A stretch of 64,000 nucleotides of DNA from Verrucomicrobiota bacterium (GTDB lineage: Bacteria > Verrucomicrobiota > Verrucomicrobiia > Opitutales > Opitutaceae), in the NCBI GenBank assembly GCA_023416735.1, contig JAEZGX010000012.1, positions 1 to 64,000 on the forward strand, given 5' to 3'. Shown here piece by piece: positions 1 through 8,887 of this stretch. The notes below the pieces were generated by a model. That model saw only the letters and a list, made by a program, of their open reading frames with translations. It ran no database searches and was not told where the DNA came from. How positions within the stretch are numbered: position 1 is the stretch's first letter; every line of letters begins with the position of its first letter. The position numbers were made by a program, and so were the translations under genes.

Positions 1-21
1 TTCTGCGCCGCCCGGCCGCCG

Positions 22-42
22 CCCCCCCCCCCCCCCCCCCCC
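22..42. repeat. 21-base poly-C tract
   Basis: An uninterrupted run of 21 C lies 17 bases past the stop codon of the minus-strand TonB receptor gene. It is by far the longest homopolymer noticed in the window. It could be a slippage-prone tract, part of a termination region, or an assembly artefact at the window edge; the sequence alone does not separate these. Confidence 0.9.
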
Positions 43-58
43 GCGACCGAACCCATGA

Positions 59-3000
59 CTAAAACGTGAACGCGCTCGTGATGGCCCAGCTGCGGCCTTC
101 CTGAATGCGCATCGCGCCGGGGGTGCCGTCGGGCTGCGCATTGAGCGGGATGAGCTTATTTTTCCCGAACGCGTTGTAGACGTTCAACTGGATGCGCCAG
201 TTGATCTTGTCCGTGAGCTTGCGGGAGTAGCTGACCCACAGGTCCGCACGTGTCTCCGAATCCGTGTTGAACGGAGCGGCGAGGTTGGGCTCCTCCACTC
301 CGTTGACGACCATCGGCGCGTAGTCGTAGGTCGCACCGTCTTCGTAGCGGACGGCACCACCGATGCCGATGCCGCGCAGCGCGCCGTCTTGGAACGAGTA
401 ATTCGTCACGAGGTTCGCGCGCCATTCGCGGATCTCGGGCTGCTTTTGTCCGTTGAGATGACGGACCAGGCTGTATTGGCCCCAGAACGGCGCCCACACG
501 CGCCCGAAGACGCCTTGCGGATTATTCGGCTGGCCGAAGATCGGCATGTCGCCGGCAGGCGTGTTGCGGAAACGGTCGTCGATGAACTCGAGGAAGTTCA
601 CGAGCGACTCGCCAGGAACGCGATCGCGGGTCGCTTCGGTTTGCGAAGCGTTGATCGCGACGCGCCAGTTCGGGAGCGGATTGGCGGTGAATTCGATCTC
701 AACACCCTCCGAAACCGAATCCTCGGTGAACACATGCGTGCCCGGACGACGGAGACGCACGGGATTGGAGGGACCTTCCGGTCCGAACAGCGAACCCTGC
801 CAGACCGTCGCGGGACCGAACTTCGGGAACGTCGCATTCAGGTCGGCAAGGAAGTCACCGTAGGCCGGCACCACGACATTCATGAGCGCATCCGGACCGC
901 CCTTCGCATCGGGGAAACCGGTTGGTTGAATTTCGCCGCGCAGCAGACGGCCGTAGGTTTCGGCCGAGGACCACATCGCTTGCTCGAACTGGAACCAGTT
1001 GGAAAGGCTCCGCGTGAGCGTCGCGTTGGTAACGGACGTCTTATATTTTGTGAGACGCAGCGAGTAACGGTTGTCCTTCGTCGCGAGGAGCACGCCGTAA
1101 TCGGTGGTGCTACCGGCCGGCGGCGGAAGGAGATCGCCGAAGAAGTCGGTGCGGCCAGCGGAAGGCTGGAAGGATTCGCCTTCGTTGTAGAAGAGCGTGA
1201 CCTTCAGCGGCAGCCGGTCTTCGCCGAGCATCTTGTGCAGATGCGTGACGACGCTCCAGTTACGCGATTCGACCGTTTGCTCCTGCGGAGCGATCGCGTC
1301 GAAGTTGAACACCGAGGGATCGACGTTCGCGTGGCTGTCCGCGCGATTGGGCGCGGTGAAGATCACCGCTTCGGATTTGTCTTCGCGCCAGCCGTAGGTG
1401 GCGACGATCGAGTCCTTCCAGAAGTGTCCCTGCCATACGGCCACGAGCGACTCGACGTTGAAGCGGTTCAACGTCGCGGAGAGCGTCGAGTAATCGAGGC
1501 TCGCCTGCGTGCCGTCGAGCGGGTCGATCAGGTTGAACGTGCCGGTCGTCCAGCCGCGGTAGTTGGCCGGATTCTGCGACTGCGTCGTGTATTGGGTCTG
1601 GTTGAAACCGATGCCCGGCGACCACGGATCACCCGGGCTGACGGAATCCGGGGCGATCCACGTTGTATCGAAATAGTGGATAGATTGGCTGCCCGCCGGA
1701 GGAACGATGTAGGTGTTGACGTTGCTCAGGTTGAGGCCGTTTGCGAGCGAGGCGCCGCGCAGATCGCCGCTGATGTAATAACGCGGATTGATGCGGGCGG
1801 GAACGCCGCTGATGGCCGCCGAGCTGCCGATGAGCGAGGTGAACGCCTGGTCCGGCTGGCGCAGTTGGAACGTGCGCAGTTCGGAGTCGCGGTTGTCCTC
1901 CATCGCGACCCCGGTCAGGCGATGCTTGCCGAGAATGCGAGCGAAGAGGTTGTCGTTGTCCCGGCTGAAGTCGTGCTCGCCGAAGATCTGCGCGCGCAGG
2001 GACTCGCGCTCGGTGCGGATGAGACGGTTGCCGCCGAGAGCTTCCTCCTCCACGTAGGCGCGGCCAACGTTCGGGTTGGGCGTATTGTCGGGGTTGACCT
2101 CGTTGACATCGATCTTGATGCGGTTCCACCAGGAGAGAATGCCGGTCTGACCGCTCGTGCTCTCTTCGCGATGGTAGGTGACGTCGTAACCGAGACGGTT
2201 GTCGAGGAACGTCTGCGAGAGGCTGACATCCCACGTATCCCAGTCGGTGAATTCACGCTTGTTCGGCCCATCGAGGAGCTTGTTGTAGAAGTCGAAGATC
2301 CGCGGATCGGTGATCGCTTTGGCGTCGTAGGCGCCGATGGCGTAGAACGGCAGCTGTTCGCCCTGCGCATAGGCCGCGGAGTTTTCGATCCAGAATGGCG
2401 AGAACGAGCGTCCCCAGATCGTCGTGTTGGTCGCGGCGACAAGGTTTCCGTTCGGGAGACGATCGACACCGACGACCTGGCCGGCCGAGGTGAGCGCGCC
2501 CTGCGCGAGAACATTGGGATAAACCCAATGCGGAGCCTGGCCGGCGCCGTTGTAAACGTAGCGTGGTCCGAGTTCGAAGATCGACGCGAGCCACGGATTG
2601 TAGTTCGGGTCATCCGCGGCGTTGTTGAAGAGGTAGGGATTGACGGTCTGGCCGCCCTGCCCGCCTTCAGATCGCGGCACGAAGAACGGCGTGATCTGAT
2701 CGATCGGCGCGACGAACCGCGGACGATTGCTGTTGATCTCGCCGTGTTCGAAGTTGGCGGAAATCTGGAACGTGTTGCGATGGTTGTTTAGGAACGAGGG
2801 ACGATAGCCGACTGCGCCGTAGATGCGCTCATCGTCCTCAAAGGCGGGATCCTGACGGAATTTCTGGTAATCGCCGAGCAACGCGACGCGCACCGCCAGC
2901 TCTTGCGGGATGAGCACGTGATTGTAGTTCAACGACGCGCGCTTGGTGCCAAACTGGTCGTAGCGAAGCTCGACCGCACCCGAGGTGCGATTGAAGTTCG

Positions 3001-3613
3001 CGGGATCGGTCGTGGCATTGACGACACCGGCCGGACTGCCGAGGCCGAAGAGAATGGCGTTTGGTCCGCGCTGCAGGTCGACGCGGCTGACGTTGTAACC
3101 GTCCCACGGCACGTCGGTGAGAAAGTAGTTGCGGGTGTTGTCAGCCGCGGTGAGACCGCGCACGCGCGTATTGGCATTCGGATTACCGAAACCGTTCTGC
3201 TCCTCGGTGCGCTCGGATCCAATGCTGGCACCGGAGAAATTACCGCGAGCGCCGCCGACTTCCGTGCCGACGACGTAAGCGAGCAACGACTCGTTATCGG
3301 TCGCGCCGATGTCCTGGAGAAACTCCTTCGTCACGACGGAGATCGCCGAGCCGACGTCGGCGAGATCGGTGCGGATGCGCGTGCCGGCGAGCGTGTCGGC
3401 CGCTTGGTATCCACGATCTCGTGACGACGAAACCGTGAAGGGCGAAAGCACGATCAGTTCGTCCTGCTCGGTCGGAGCGACAGGCGTGGCGGCTGATTGA
3501 GCGTCGGTGGAGTTGATGCCGAGGGCGGCAGCCAACAAGGCGGACAGTGCCGTTCGCCTCGTTGCGAAAGCCCGAGTGCGTAGTCCCGGGACAGGGTGCT
3601 TGGATGGGTGCAT
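59..3613 (-). CDS. TonB-dependent outer-membrane receptor (A)
   Basis: A TonB-dependent receptor of about 1,184 residues, expected to import an oligosaccharide through the outer membrane using TonB energy. The start is placed at the ATG at 3613, which gives an N-terminus with an Arg-rich stretch, a hydrophobic segment and an AQSAA-like cleavage region; the frame stays open upstream to 3877 but that extension is not signal-like. After the signal comes LIVLSPFTVSSSRDRGY, the pre-plug segment typical of verrucomicrobial receptors, then a plug domain with TRIRTDL and VVTKEFLQDIG, and a beta-barrel ending in an aromatic residue (AFTF), as outer-membrane barrels usually do. No SusD-like gene is adjacent. 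It is longer than the other two receptors here (980 and 923 residues). No clear Shine-Dalgarno sequence was found. The ligand is unknown. Confidence 0.93.
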   Translation of the reverse strand: MHPSKHPVPGLRTRAFATRRTALSALLAAALGINSTDAQSAATPVAPTEQDELIVLSPFTVSSSRDRGYQAADTLAGTRIRTDLADVGSAISVVTKEFLQDIGATDNESLLAYVVGTEVGGARGNFSGASIGSERTEEQNGFGNPNANTRVRGLTAADNTRNYFLTDVPWDGYNVSRVDLQRGPNAILFGLGSPAGVVNATTDPANFNRTSGAVELRYDQFGTKRASLNYNHVLIPQELAVRVALLGDYQKFRQDPAFEDDERIYGAVGYRPSFLNNHRNTFQISANFEHGEINSNRPRFVAPIDQITPFFVPRSEGGQGGQTVNPYLFNNAADDPNYNPWLASIFELGPRYVYNGAGQAPHWVYPNVLAQGALTSAGQVVGVDRLPNGNLVAATNTTIWGRSFSPFWIENSAAYAQGEQLPFYAIGAYDAKAITDPRIFDFYNKLLDGPNKREFTDWDTWDVSLSQTFLDNRLGYDVTYHREESTSGQTGILSWWNRIKIDVNEVNPDNTPNPNVGRAYVEEEALGGNRLIRTERESLRAQIFGEHDFSRDNDNLFARILGKHRLTGVAMEDNRDSELRTFQLRQPDQAFTSLIGSSAAISGVPARINPRYYISGDLRGASLANGLNLSNVNTYIVPPAGSQSIHYFDTTWIAPDSVSPGDPWSPGIGFNQTQYTTQSQNPANYRGWTTGTFNLIDPLDGTQASLDYSTLSATLNRFNVESLVAVWQGHFWKDSIVATYGWREDKSEAVIFTAPNRADSHANVDPSVFNFDAIAPQEQTVESRNWSVVTHLHKMLGEDRLPLKVTLFYNEGESFQPSAGRTDFFGDLLPPPAGSTTDYGVLLATKDNRYSLRLTKYKTSVTNATLTRSLSNWFQFEQAMWSSAETYGRLLRGEIQPTGFPDAKGGPDALMNVVVPAYGDFLADLNATFPKFGPATVWQGSLFGPEGPSNPVRLRRPGTHVFTEDSVSEGVEIEFTANPLPNWRVAINASQTEATRDRVPGESLVNFLEFIDDRFRNTPAGDMPIFGQPNNPQGVFGRVWAPFWGQYSLVRHLNGQKQPEIREWRANLVTNYSFQDGALRGIGIGGAVRYEDGATYDYAPMVVNGVEEPNLAAPFNTDSETRADLWVSYSRKLTDKINWRIQLNVYNAFGKNKLIPLNAQPDGTPGAMRIQEGRSWAITSAFTF

Positions 3614-3964
3614 GGGGGTTTGATCTGGGTTGGAGAGCATGCGCGCTGTAGTGGACGCGCAGTGCGAAAGGTGTGGGAACGGGGCTGAGGGCAGCGGGCA
3701 GCTGTGTCTCGGTTGGGCTTCGATCCGGCGACCTTGCCGATCTGGCATGCCGCGCAGCAGGGGAGGTATCGCAGTGTCGTCCAACTTCGCGTTCCCACAA
3801 CCGCCCCACAATTCATCGGGTTGAACGGAACCCTCATCGCAGGGAAAAACGTTCATGTGCCCAGGTCTTGGATACATTCCTCTGTGCAGTCAGGACGGTC
3901 ACGCGTGACGTGCGGAGTGCGAGATGGCAAAGACCACGAACGGGCGGGCGAGCCGCGCCCCGCC
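3614..3964. other. 351-bp intergenic region upstream of receptor A
   Basis: No gene is supported here. It should hold the promoter and leader of receptor A. Two structures are visible: a 12-bp perfect palindrome at 3898-3909 and a GC-rich hairpin at 3942-3965 touching the stop codon of the symporter gene. No convincing -35/-10 pair was identified. Confidence 0.6.
3898..3909. promoter_or_regulatory. 12-bp perfect palindrome, possible operator
   Basis: GTCACGCGTGAC is perfectly self-complementary and lies about 285 bp upstream of the receptor A start, in non-coding DNA. It could be an operator, but the distance is long and no second copy was seen. Confidence 0.3.
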
Positions 3965-3965
3965 C
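3942..3965 (-). terminator. hairpin at the end of the symporter gene
   Basis: GGGCGGG at 3942-3948 pairs with CCCGCCC at 3959-3965 across a 10-base loop, directly at the symporter stop codon. No T-run follows on the minus strand, so it is a weak intrinsic terminator candidate. Confidence 0.35.
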
Positions 3966-5749
3966 TACCACACGAAAAGGAGCCGGGTGCCGAGCCACGT
4001 CAGCGCCACGAGTCCCAACGAGGCGAGCGCGATGCGCAGCATGCCCGGATAATACCACGTAAGTTTGGGCTCCCGGCGCAGTTCGAGCGCGCTGTTTACG
4101 CCGAAGACTTTGTCCTGCGCGTCGAGGCGATCTAGTCGGCGGAGCTCGTCGAGATCGATCGACTCAGGACCTGCGGCGACCAGACCGGCGTCCACCAGCG
4201 CGGGAAGCTTGATGCCCGCGCCCACCAGCCGCGCTTCGTCGCCGACGGGCGTATTGAGCACGACATGAAATCGCTGCACGCGCACCTCGTCCTCCCGGCC
4301 GCCCCCGAGCGTGCCGATCAGCATGCCTGCAAACGCCGCCGCCGTCGAAACGAAGACGGTCGTCGCAAAGGAGCGCTCCGCGGCGACGAGCCAGCTCACG
4401 TCCTGCTGCACCGCCGTCGCGACCGAAACCGCCAGATAACCGGCCGACCCGCCGAGCAGCGCGCACCAGGCGCCCAGCCGATTCGATCGCCTCCATAGCA
4501 CGGCGAAGTAGATCGGCACACCCAGGAAACTCAGCAGATTGAAGGCGAGCTTGATGTATTGAGAAATCGAGGACAGCCACAGCGTGGACAACGCCGCCAA
4601 AAGGATCGAAGCGCCCACCCAGACTCGCGCGGCGCGAAGATAGTCGGACGACGTCCGCCCTTTTGCGATGAAACGCCGGTAGATGAAATCGACAAACATC
4701 GCCGACGAGGTCGTGGCATACGTGCCCGCGCTGGACATCGCCGCCGCGAAGAAACTCGCGAGCAGCAAACCAATGAAGAACGGCGGCAGGATGCGCTGCA
4801 TGACAATCCCCCACCCCAGCTCCGGATCCGCGTGCAGCGCGGCCGCAAGCTCCGGCGCTTCGACGCTCAAAACGTCGCGTTGATAGATCAGGAACTGAAC
4901 CCCGTAGAGCGCGAACAGCAGCGTGATCACGCGCTTCCAAAGATGCCCCCAGCCGCACTGCGTCGCAGCGCGCTCGTCCCGTGAGACGGAAATCCAGTTG
5001 TAGATCCACGGTGCGGCGATTCCGCCGACAACTGCGGCAATGTTCAACGCAAGCACCGTCTCCCATCCCATCGCCGCCGAGGTCATGTTCCACGTTTCCT
5101 CCGGCAACATCCGCAACGCCTCCAGCCCGCCCGACTCCTTCCACAAGAAAGGCAGCCCGACAAAGCCGAGAATCAAAAGACACATGAGCCCTTGGAAGAT
5201 ATCGTTGATCAGCGTCGACATCATCCCGCCCGCGCAAACGTAGATGCCGACGACGATCGCGATCAGCCAGACGTGAAACTGCACGTTGATCGAGGACTCG
5301 TCGAAGATCGGCAGCATGCCCGCGAGAATTTTTCCGACCGCGAGCAGGAACATCCCGATGAACAAGACGCACAACGTTCCTGCCACCAATCCATAGAATC
5401 CCGCCAGCCGCTCGCCATAACGCATCGCAATGAACTCGGCGGCATTGTAGACCCGCGCGCGGCGATAGTAGGTGGCGAACGCGTAGTAGATCGGAGTCGC
5501 GAAAAGAAAGCTCCACCAATACCACACGCCCGACAGCCCGCCTTCATAACCGCCGCGCGCCACGACGACCGCTTCGTTGCCGGCGATCGCCGACGCGAAG
5601 ACGAATATGAACGACACCCATGGCCCCCACTTCCCGCCGGCGACGAGAAAGTCTCCGAGCGTCTTAGTGCGTCGTCCTCCAACGAATACGCCGAAGTAAA
5701 GCACCGCCGCGAAATACAACGCCAATACTGTCCAATCGAGCCAGTGCAT
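3965..5749 (-). CDS. sodium:solute symporter family transporter
   Basis: A polytopic inner-membrane protein of 594 residues of the sodium:solute symporter (SSF) family, expected to couple sodium entry to uptake of a sugar, sugar acid or similar solute. It opens with LDWTVLALYFAAVLYFGVF, the usual first transmembrane helix, followed by GDFLVAGGKWGPW and FASAIAGNEAVV, which fit the conserved SSF core. Many further hydrophobic segments run to the C-terminus, which ends in LGTRLLFVW. It lies 99 bp downstream of the mannonate dehydratase gene on the same strand and is probably co-transcribed with it. This suggests a uronate, aldonate or oligosaccharide breakdown product as substrate; the substrate cannot be read from the sequence. 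Confidence 0.9.
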   Translation of the reverse strand: MHWLDWTVLALYFAAVLYFGVFVGGRRTKTLGDFLVAGGKWGPWVSFIFVFASAIAGNEAVVVARGGYEGGLSGVWYWWSFLFATPIYYAFATYYRRARVYNAAEFIAMRYGERLAGFYGLVAGTLCVLFIGMFLLAVGKILAGMLPIFDESSINVQFHVWLIAIVVGIYVCAGGMMSTLINDIFQGLMCLLILGFVGLPFLWKESGGLEALRMLPEETWNMTSAAMGWETVLALNIAAVVGGIAAPWIYNWISVSRDERAATQCGWGHLWKRVITLLFALYGVQFLIYQRDVLSVEAPELAAALHADPELGWGIVMQRILPPFFIGLLLASFFAAAMSSAGTYATTSSAMFVDFIYRRFIAKGRTSSDYLRAARVWVGASILLAALSTLWLSSISQYIKLAFNLLSFLGVPIYFAVLWRRSNRLGAWCALLGGSAGYLAVSVATAVQQDVSWLVAAERSFATTVFVSTAAAFAGMLIGTLGGGREDEVRVQRFHVVLNTPVGDEARLVGAGIKLPALVDAGLVAAGPESIDLDELRRLDRLDAQDKVFGVNSALELRREPKLTWYYPGMLRIALASLGLVALTWLGTRLLFVW

Positions 5750-5848
5750 AAACCGAACAGGGTAAAAATTCGCACAATAGAAGGGGCGGGTCTCAGGCTC
5801 CCCTACTCGTGCTTCGAGTTCATTTTCGGTATCACGAAGATCGCGCGC

Positions 5849-6787
5849 TCACACCGCGTGCATCAGGCCGCGCAGATAACCGGCCGCGAACAGCCGCCCG
5901 AGCATCTCGTAGCCCGGCGTTTCGTTCGTTTCGCCGGCCATCGACGGAGCATGATCCGGCCGCACCGTTCCGCTGTAGCCGATCTCTTTCAGCGTGCGAA
6001 ACACGGCTGCCATATCGATCTGCCCGTTGTCATGCCAGGTCTCGACAAAGTGCTCGGCCGTGCCGCGCACGTTGCGCGCGTGAAAGAAGAAAATCTTGTC
6101 CGCGAGCGAACGAATCCCGCCGAGCAGATCGACGCCTGCTGGCGAAAATGAGCCGACGCAGTAACAAACCCCATTCGCGCGACTCGGAACGAGCTCCACC
6201 ACGCGGCGGAATGCTTCGTTCGAGATGATGATTTGATCCTGCCCGTTTACCGCCGGCAGCGGCGGATCGTCCGGATGTAGCGCGAGCTTGACCCCCGCGT
6301 CTTCCGCCACGGGCACCACTTCTTCGAGGAAGCGTTTCAAGCTCTCCCACAACTTCGCAGCCGGCGTCGGCCGAGCGGGCCGTCCATCGGCATCGGTGAC
6401 ATTGCGTCCGATATGTCGGAGATTGAACTCCGTCACCTTTGCGCCTCCACGCTCGAGCACATCGGCACCCGTGCGCTGCCAGTCCTCCGCCGGCATCCAG
6501 TTGTAGCAGAGCACCGCCATCCCGGCCTCGGCCATGTTGCGAATCAACGTTTTGAAATCGTCCACCTGCCGGGCGCGCCCCGGCAGATCGTGCACGAACG
6601 CGAGGTGAGGGATCTTGCGTTCGATGTGCGTAAGTCGAAGGCCAAACGATTCCACCCAGCGCTTCGTCTGCCGCAGCTTCTCGAGATCGAGGCCAGGATA
6701 CGGCAGGACGAGCTCTTCGACACCGACCTGGGCGGCGAGTTGGAGATTCCGCTCGGTGAGCGGATTCACGATCATGGAAAGACGCAT
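5849..6787 (-). CDS. uxuA: mannonate dehydratase
   Basis: Mannonate dehydratase converts D-mannonate to 2-keto-3-deoxygluconate in the glucuronate branch of hexuronate catabolism in the cytoplasm. The 312-residue protein is a TIM-barrel enzyme with LALHPDDPP (residues 168-176), CYCVGSF (208-214), FFFHARNVRG (233-242) and RPDHAPSMAGE (276-286), which match the metal- and substrate-binding segments of UxuA. It is somewhat shorter than the usual 350-390 residues. The ATG at 6787 is used because the frame further upstream (to 7792) is antisense to the next gene and does not resemble the family. The downstream neighbour is a sodium:solute symporter; the upstream region is a divergent promoter with an operator-like repeat. 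A related sugar-phosphate isomerase-type TIM barrel is the main alternative. Confidence 0.85.
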   Translation of the reverse strand: MRLSMIVNPLTERNLQLAAQVGVEELVLPYPGLDLEKLRQTKRWVESFGLRLTHIERKIPHLAFVHDLPGRARQVDDFKTLIRNMAEAGMAVLCYNWMPAEDWQRTGADVLERGGAKVTEFNLRHIGRNVTDADGRPARPTPAAKLWESLKRFLEEVVPVAEDAGVKLALHPDDPPLPAVNGQDQIIISNEAFRRVVELVPSRANGVCYCVGSFSPAGVDLLGGIRSLADKIFFFHARNVRGTAEHFVETWHDNGQIDMAAVFRTLKEIGYSGTVRPDHAPSMAGETNETPGYEMLGRLFAAGYLRGLMHAV

Positions 6788-6866
6788 ACGCAGCGAGGGG
6801 ATTTGGGGTGACGCGCGATCGACAAAAGCAGTGCGAGCGCGACCAACAGAAGACAACGCCACGAGG

Positions 6867-6882
6867 GTTCGTCCGGATGAAT
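6867..6882. promoter_or_regulatory. operator-like inverted repeat, site 1
   Basis: GTTCGTC-CG-GATGAAT fits GTTCRTC-N2-GATGAAC at 13 of 14 arm positions. It lies in the 177-bp divergent region between uxuA (starts 6787, minus) and the beta-propeller gene (starts 6965, plus), 80-100 bp from each start. The first 13 bases are identical to those of the site at 13372. Probably a LacI-family operator; the binding protein is not known. Confidence 0.5.
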
Positions 6883-6964
6883 CTCCGGCAGCTTGCGCCT
6901 TCGTCCTGGTTCCAGACGCTGCGCACGCGTCACGTTCAAGTCGCCAGAGCGCGCCCCCCTTCTC

Positions 6965-8887
6965 ATGACTTTTCGAATCTTTTCCGCTTTCTGCCTCGGC
7001 CTCTCCGCTACGCTCGCGGCCGATTCCGTCATGGTGCCCGTCATCGAAGGCGAGTGGTGGCAGGTCGCCGGTCAGCCCGATATGGGCGAGCTCAACAGCC
7101 CCCGCCAGCAACCTGTGGACTTCGCCGTCTGGCAGGCCCGCGACGGCACGTGGCAATTGTGGTCGTGCATCCGCTACACGTCGGACCCGAAAAATACCCG
7201 CGTGCTCTATCGCTGGGAAGGCCGTGAGCTCACCCAGCCCAACTGGACGCCTATGGGCATCGCGCAGAAAGCCGATCCCGCCGTCGGCGAATTCGAGGGC
7301 CGCATCGGCGCGCCGCACGTCGTCGAGGAAGGGGGACGCTATGTGATGTTCTATCACAGCGCCGGCTTTCACGCGCAGGTCAGCGCCGACGGAAAACACT
7401 TCACCCGCCAACTCGCGCCCGATGGCTCCGCGCGGATCTTCGGCGCCGATCCCGGCACCTACGGGCGCGATATCATGCTCACGCGGATACAGGACACGTG
7501 GCACGGCTACTACGGCGGCTCTACACCCGATCCCACCGGCAAGCACTACGCCGCCGTTTTCGTGAAGATCGCCAAAACCGATTCGCTTTTCGGCGAATGG
7601 AGCGACGAGTTCATCGTCAACTCCGAAGGCCAGGCCGGCAGCGGCGGCTACAACGCCGAATGTCCCCAGGTTATTTTCCGCCACGGCTGGTATTATTTGT
7701 TCCGCACCGAAGTTTACGGCGCAAACAACCGCACTCACATCTACCGCTCCAAATCCCCCTATAAATTTGGCGTCGACTCCGACGTTTATCACGTCGGCAC
7801 CCTTCCGATCGCGGCGCCGGAAATCATCGAATACAACGGCCAGGACTACATCGCCGCGCTGAATCCCGGGCTCGACGGAATCCGCATCGCCCAGCTCGGC
7901 TGGAAGGAAGCGGCCCCGGATACGACCACGGCCGCCGGCAAACCGCAGGCAGCCGACGCGCGTCCGCTAAAACCCTCGCTGGCTCCCGAGACGCTTCTCA
8001 TCGCCACGCCGCCGGATCTGAAATCGAGCGACTCCTCTCGCGCAAGCGGCACCGTCGTTCCCGGCGAACACACGCTCTACCGCGACGCTCAAGGCGTCTG
8101 GCAACTTTGGGCCGCGCTCAAATCCCCATTGGGTGACAACGTCATCGGTCGCTGGGAGTCGACGGACTTCTTCTCCGACAGCGCATGGCGTTGGACAGGC
8201 GAGATCATGAAAACCTCCGCCGCCGCGGCTGATGCGGGGGCGCGTTTGCAGCACTCTCCTTTCGTCGTGCAGCACGATGGACGTTGGTGGATGTTTCAGG
8301 TCCCCCCCGCCTCAGCCACCAACGGCGGCGGCAACGGCCAGCTTCGCGTGATGTCCTCCGCCGACGGCCGCACGTGGTCTCCGCATCGCAGCCCGAACGG
8401 CTCGGATGTTGTTTTCTCCGGGCCGGGAGACGTCCGCGAACCCTGCATCGTGCGGATCGAAGATTTGTGGCATTGCTACTACACCGGCCACTACGACGGC
8501 GATCGCCGCAACGCCGCCGTGTTCGTTCGAACCTCGCTCGATCTCCTCGAGTGGTCGGAACCGAAGATCGCGCACGAAGACATCGAACCTGCCGGCGGCC
8601 GCCGCCCCGATACCCACGAGTCGCCTTTCGTCGTGCGCCGTGACGGTTGGTTTTATCTCTTCCGCAATGCGGTCGGCGATGCGACCTACGTATATAGCAG
8701 CAAGGATCCGAAGGATTTTGGCCGCGGTCACATGGTGAACAAAGCGGTGGCGAAACTGCCTCTGCTCGCTCCCGAGATCGTCGTCGGCCCCGACGGACGC
8801 GATTACGTTACCTCGGTGCGCGACGAAGACGGTCAGCGGATCCGAATGTATCGACTTATCTGGGACGAGAACGGGAACGCCAAGTGA
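6965..8887 (+). CDS. secreted tandem beta-propeller protein, GH43/GH32-like
   Basis: About 640 residues, starting at the ATG at 6965, where a signal peptide begins (TFRIFSAFCLGLSATLAA). The mature part consists of two similar halves of roughly 300 residues. Matching segments include DIMLTRIQDTWHGYYGG with PCIVRIEDLWHCYYTG, GWYYLFRTEVYG with GWFYLFRNAVGD, and LPIAAPEIIEYNGQDYIAAL with LPLLAPEIVVGPDGRDYVTS. The W-Y-LF and AAPEI patterns resemble five-bladed beta-propeller glycosidases of the GH43/GH32 type, so a glycan-cleaving or glycan-binding role in the envelope is likely. I could not assign catalytic residues with certainty. The stop overlaps the GTG start of the rhamnosidase gene by 4 bp, so translation of the two is probably coupled. 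Confidence 0.75.
   Translation: MTFRIFSAFCLGLSATLAADSVMVPVIEGEWWQVAGQPDMGELNSPRQQPVDFAVWQARDGTWQLWSCIRYTSDPKNTRVLYRWEGRELTQPNWTPMGIAQKADPAVGEFEGRIGAPHVVEEGGRYVMFYHSAGFHAQVSADGKHFTRQLAPDGSARIFGADPGTYGRDIMLTRIQDTWHGYYGGSTPDPTGKHYAAVFVKIAKTDSLFGEWSDEFIVNSEGQAGSGGYNAECPQVIFRHGWYYLFRTEVYGANNRTHIYRSKSPYKFGVDSDVYHVGTLPIAAPEIIEYNGQDYIAALNPGLDGIRIAQLGWKEAAPDTTTAAGKPQAADARPLKPSLAPETLLIATPPDLKSSDSSRASGTVVPGEHTLYRDAQGVWQLWAALKSPLGDNVIGRWESTDFFSDSAWRWTGEIMKTSAAAADAGARLQHSPFVVQHDGRWWMFQVPPASATNGGGNGQLRVMSSADGRTWSPHRSPNGSDVVFSGPGDVREPCIVRIEDLWHCYYTGHYDGDRRNAAVFVRTSLDLLEWSEPKIAHEDIEPAGGRRPDTHESPFVVRRDGWFYLFRNAVGDATYVYSSKDPKDFGRGHMVNKAVAKLPLLAPEIVVGPDGRDYVTSVRDEDGQRIRMYRLIWDENGNAK

Noticed and set aside
389..2791. 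800-codon open frame opposite receptor A
   Set aside because: Repeated Arg, Glu, Val and Asp content without family features; receptor A is clear on the other strand.
3614..3877. 88-residue N-terminal extension of receptor A
   Set aside because: It is Pro- and Arg-rich with no signal features; the ATG at 3613 is followed by a normal export signal.
5782..5804. Terminator between mannonate dehydratase and the symporter (AGGGG/CCCCT stem)
   Set aside because: Only a 5-bp stem with a 13-base loop; too weak to list as a feature, and the two genes are probably co-transcribed.
6788..7792. N-terminal extension of the mannonate dehydratase frame
   Set aside because: The extension is antisense to the beta-propeller gene and unlike UxuA; the conserved protein begins at 6787.
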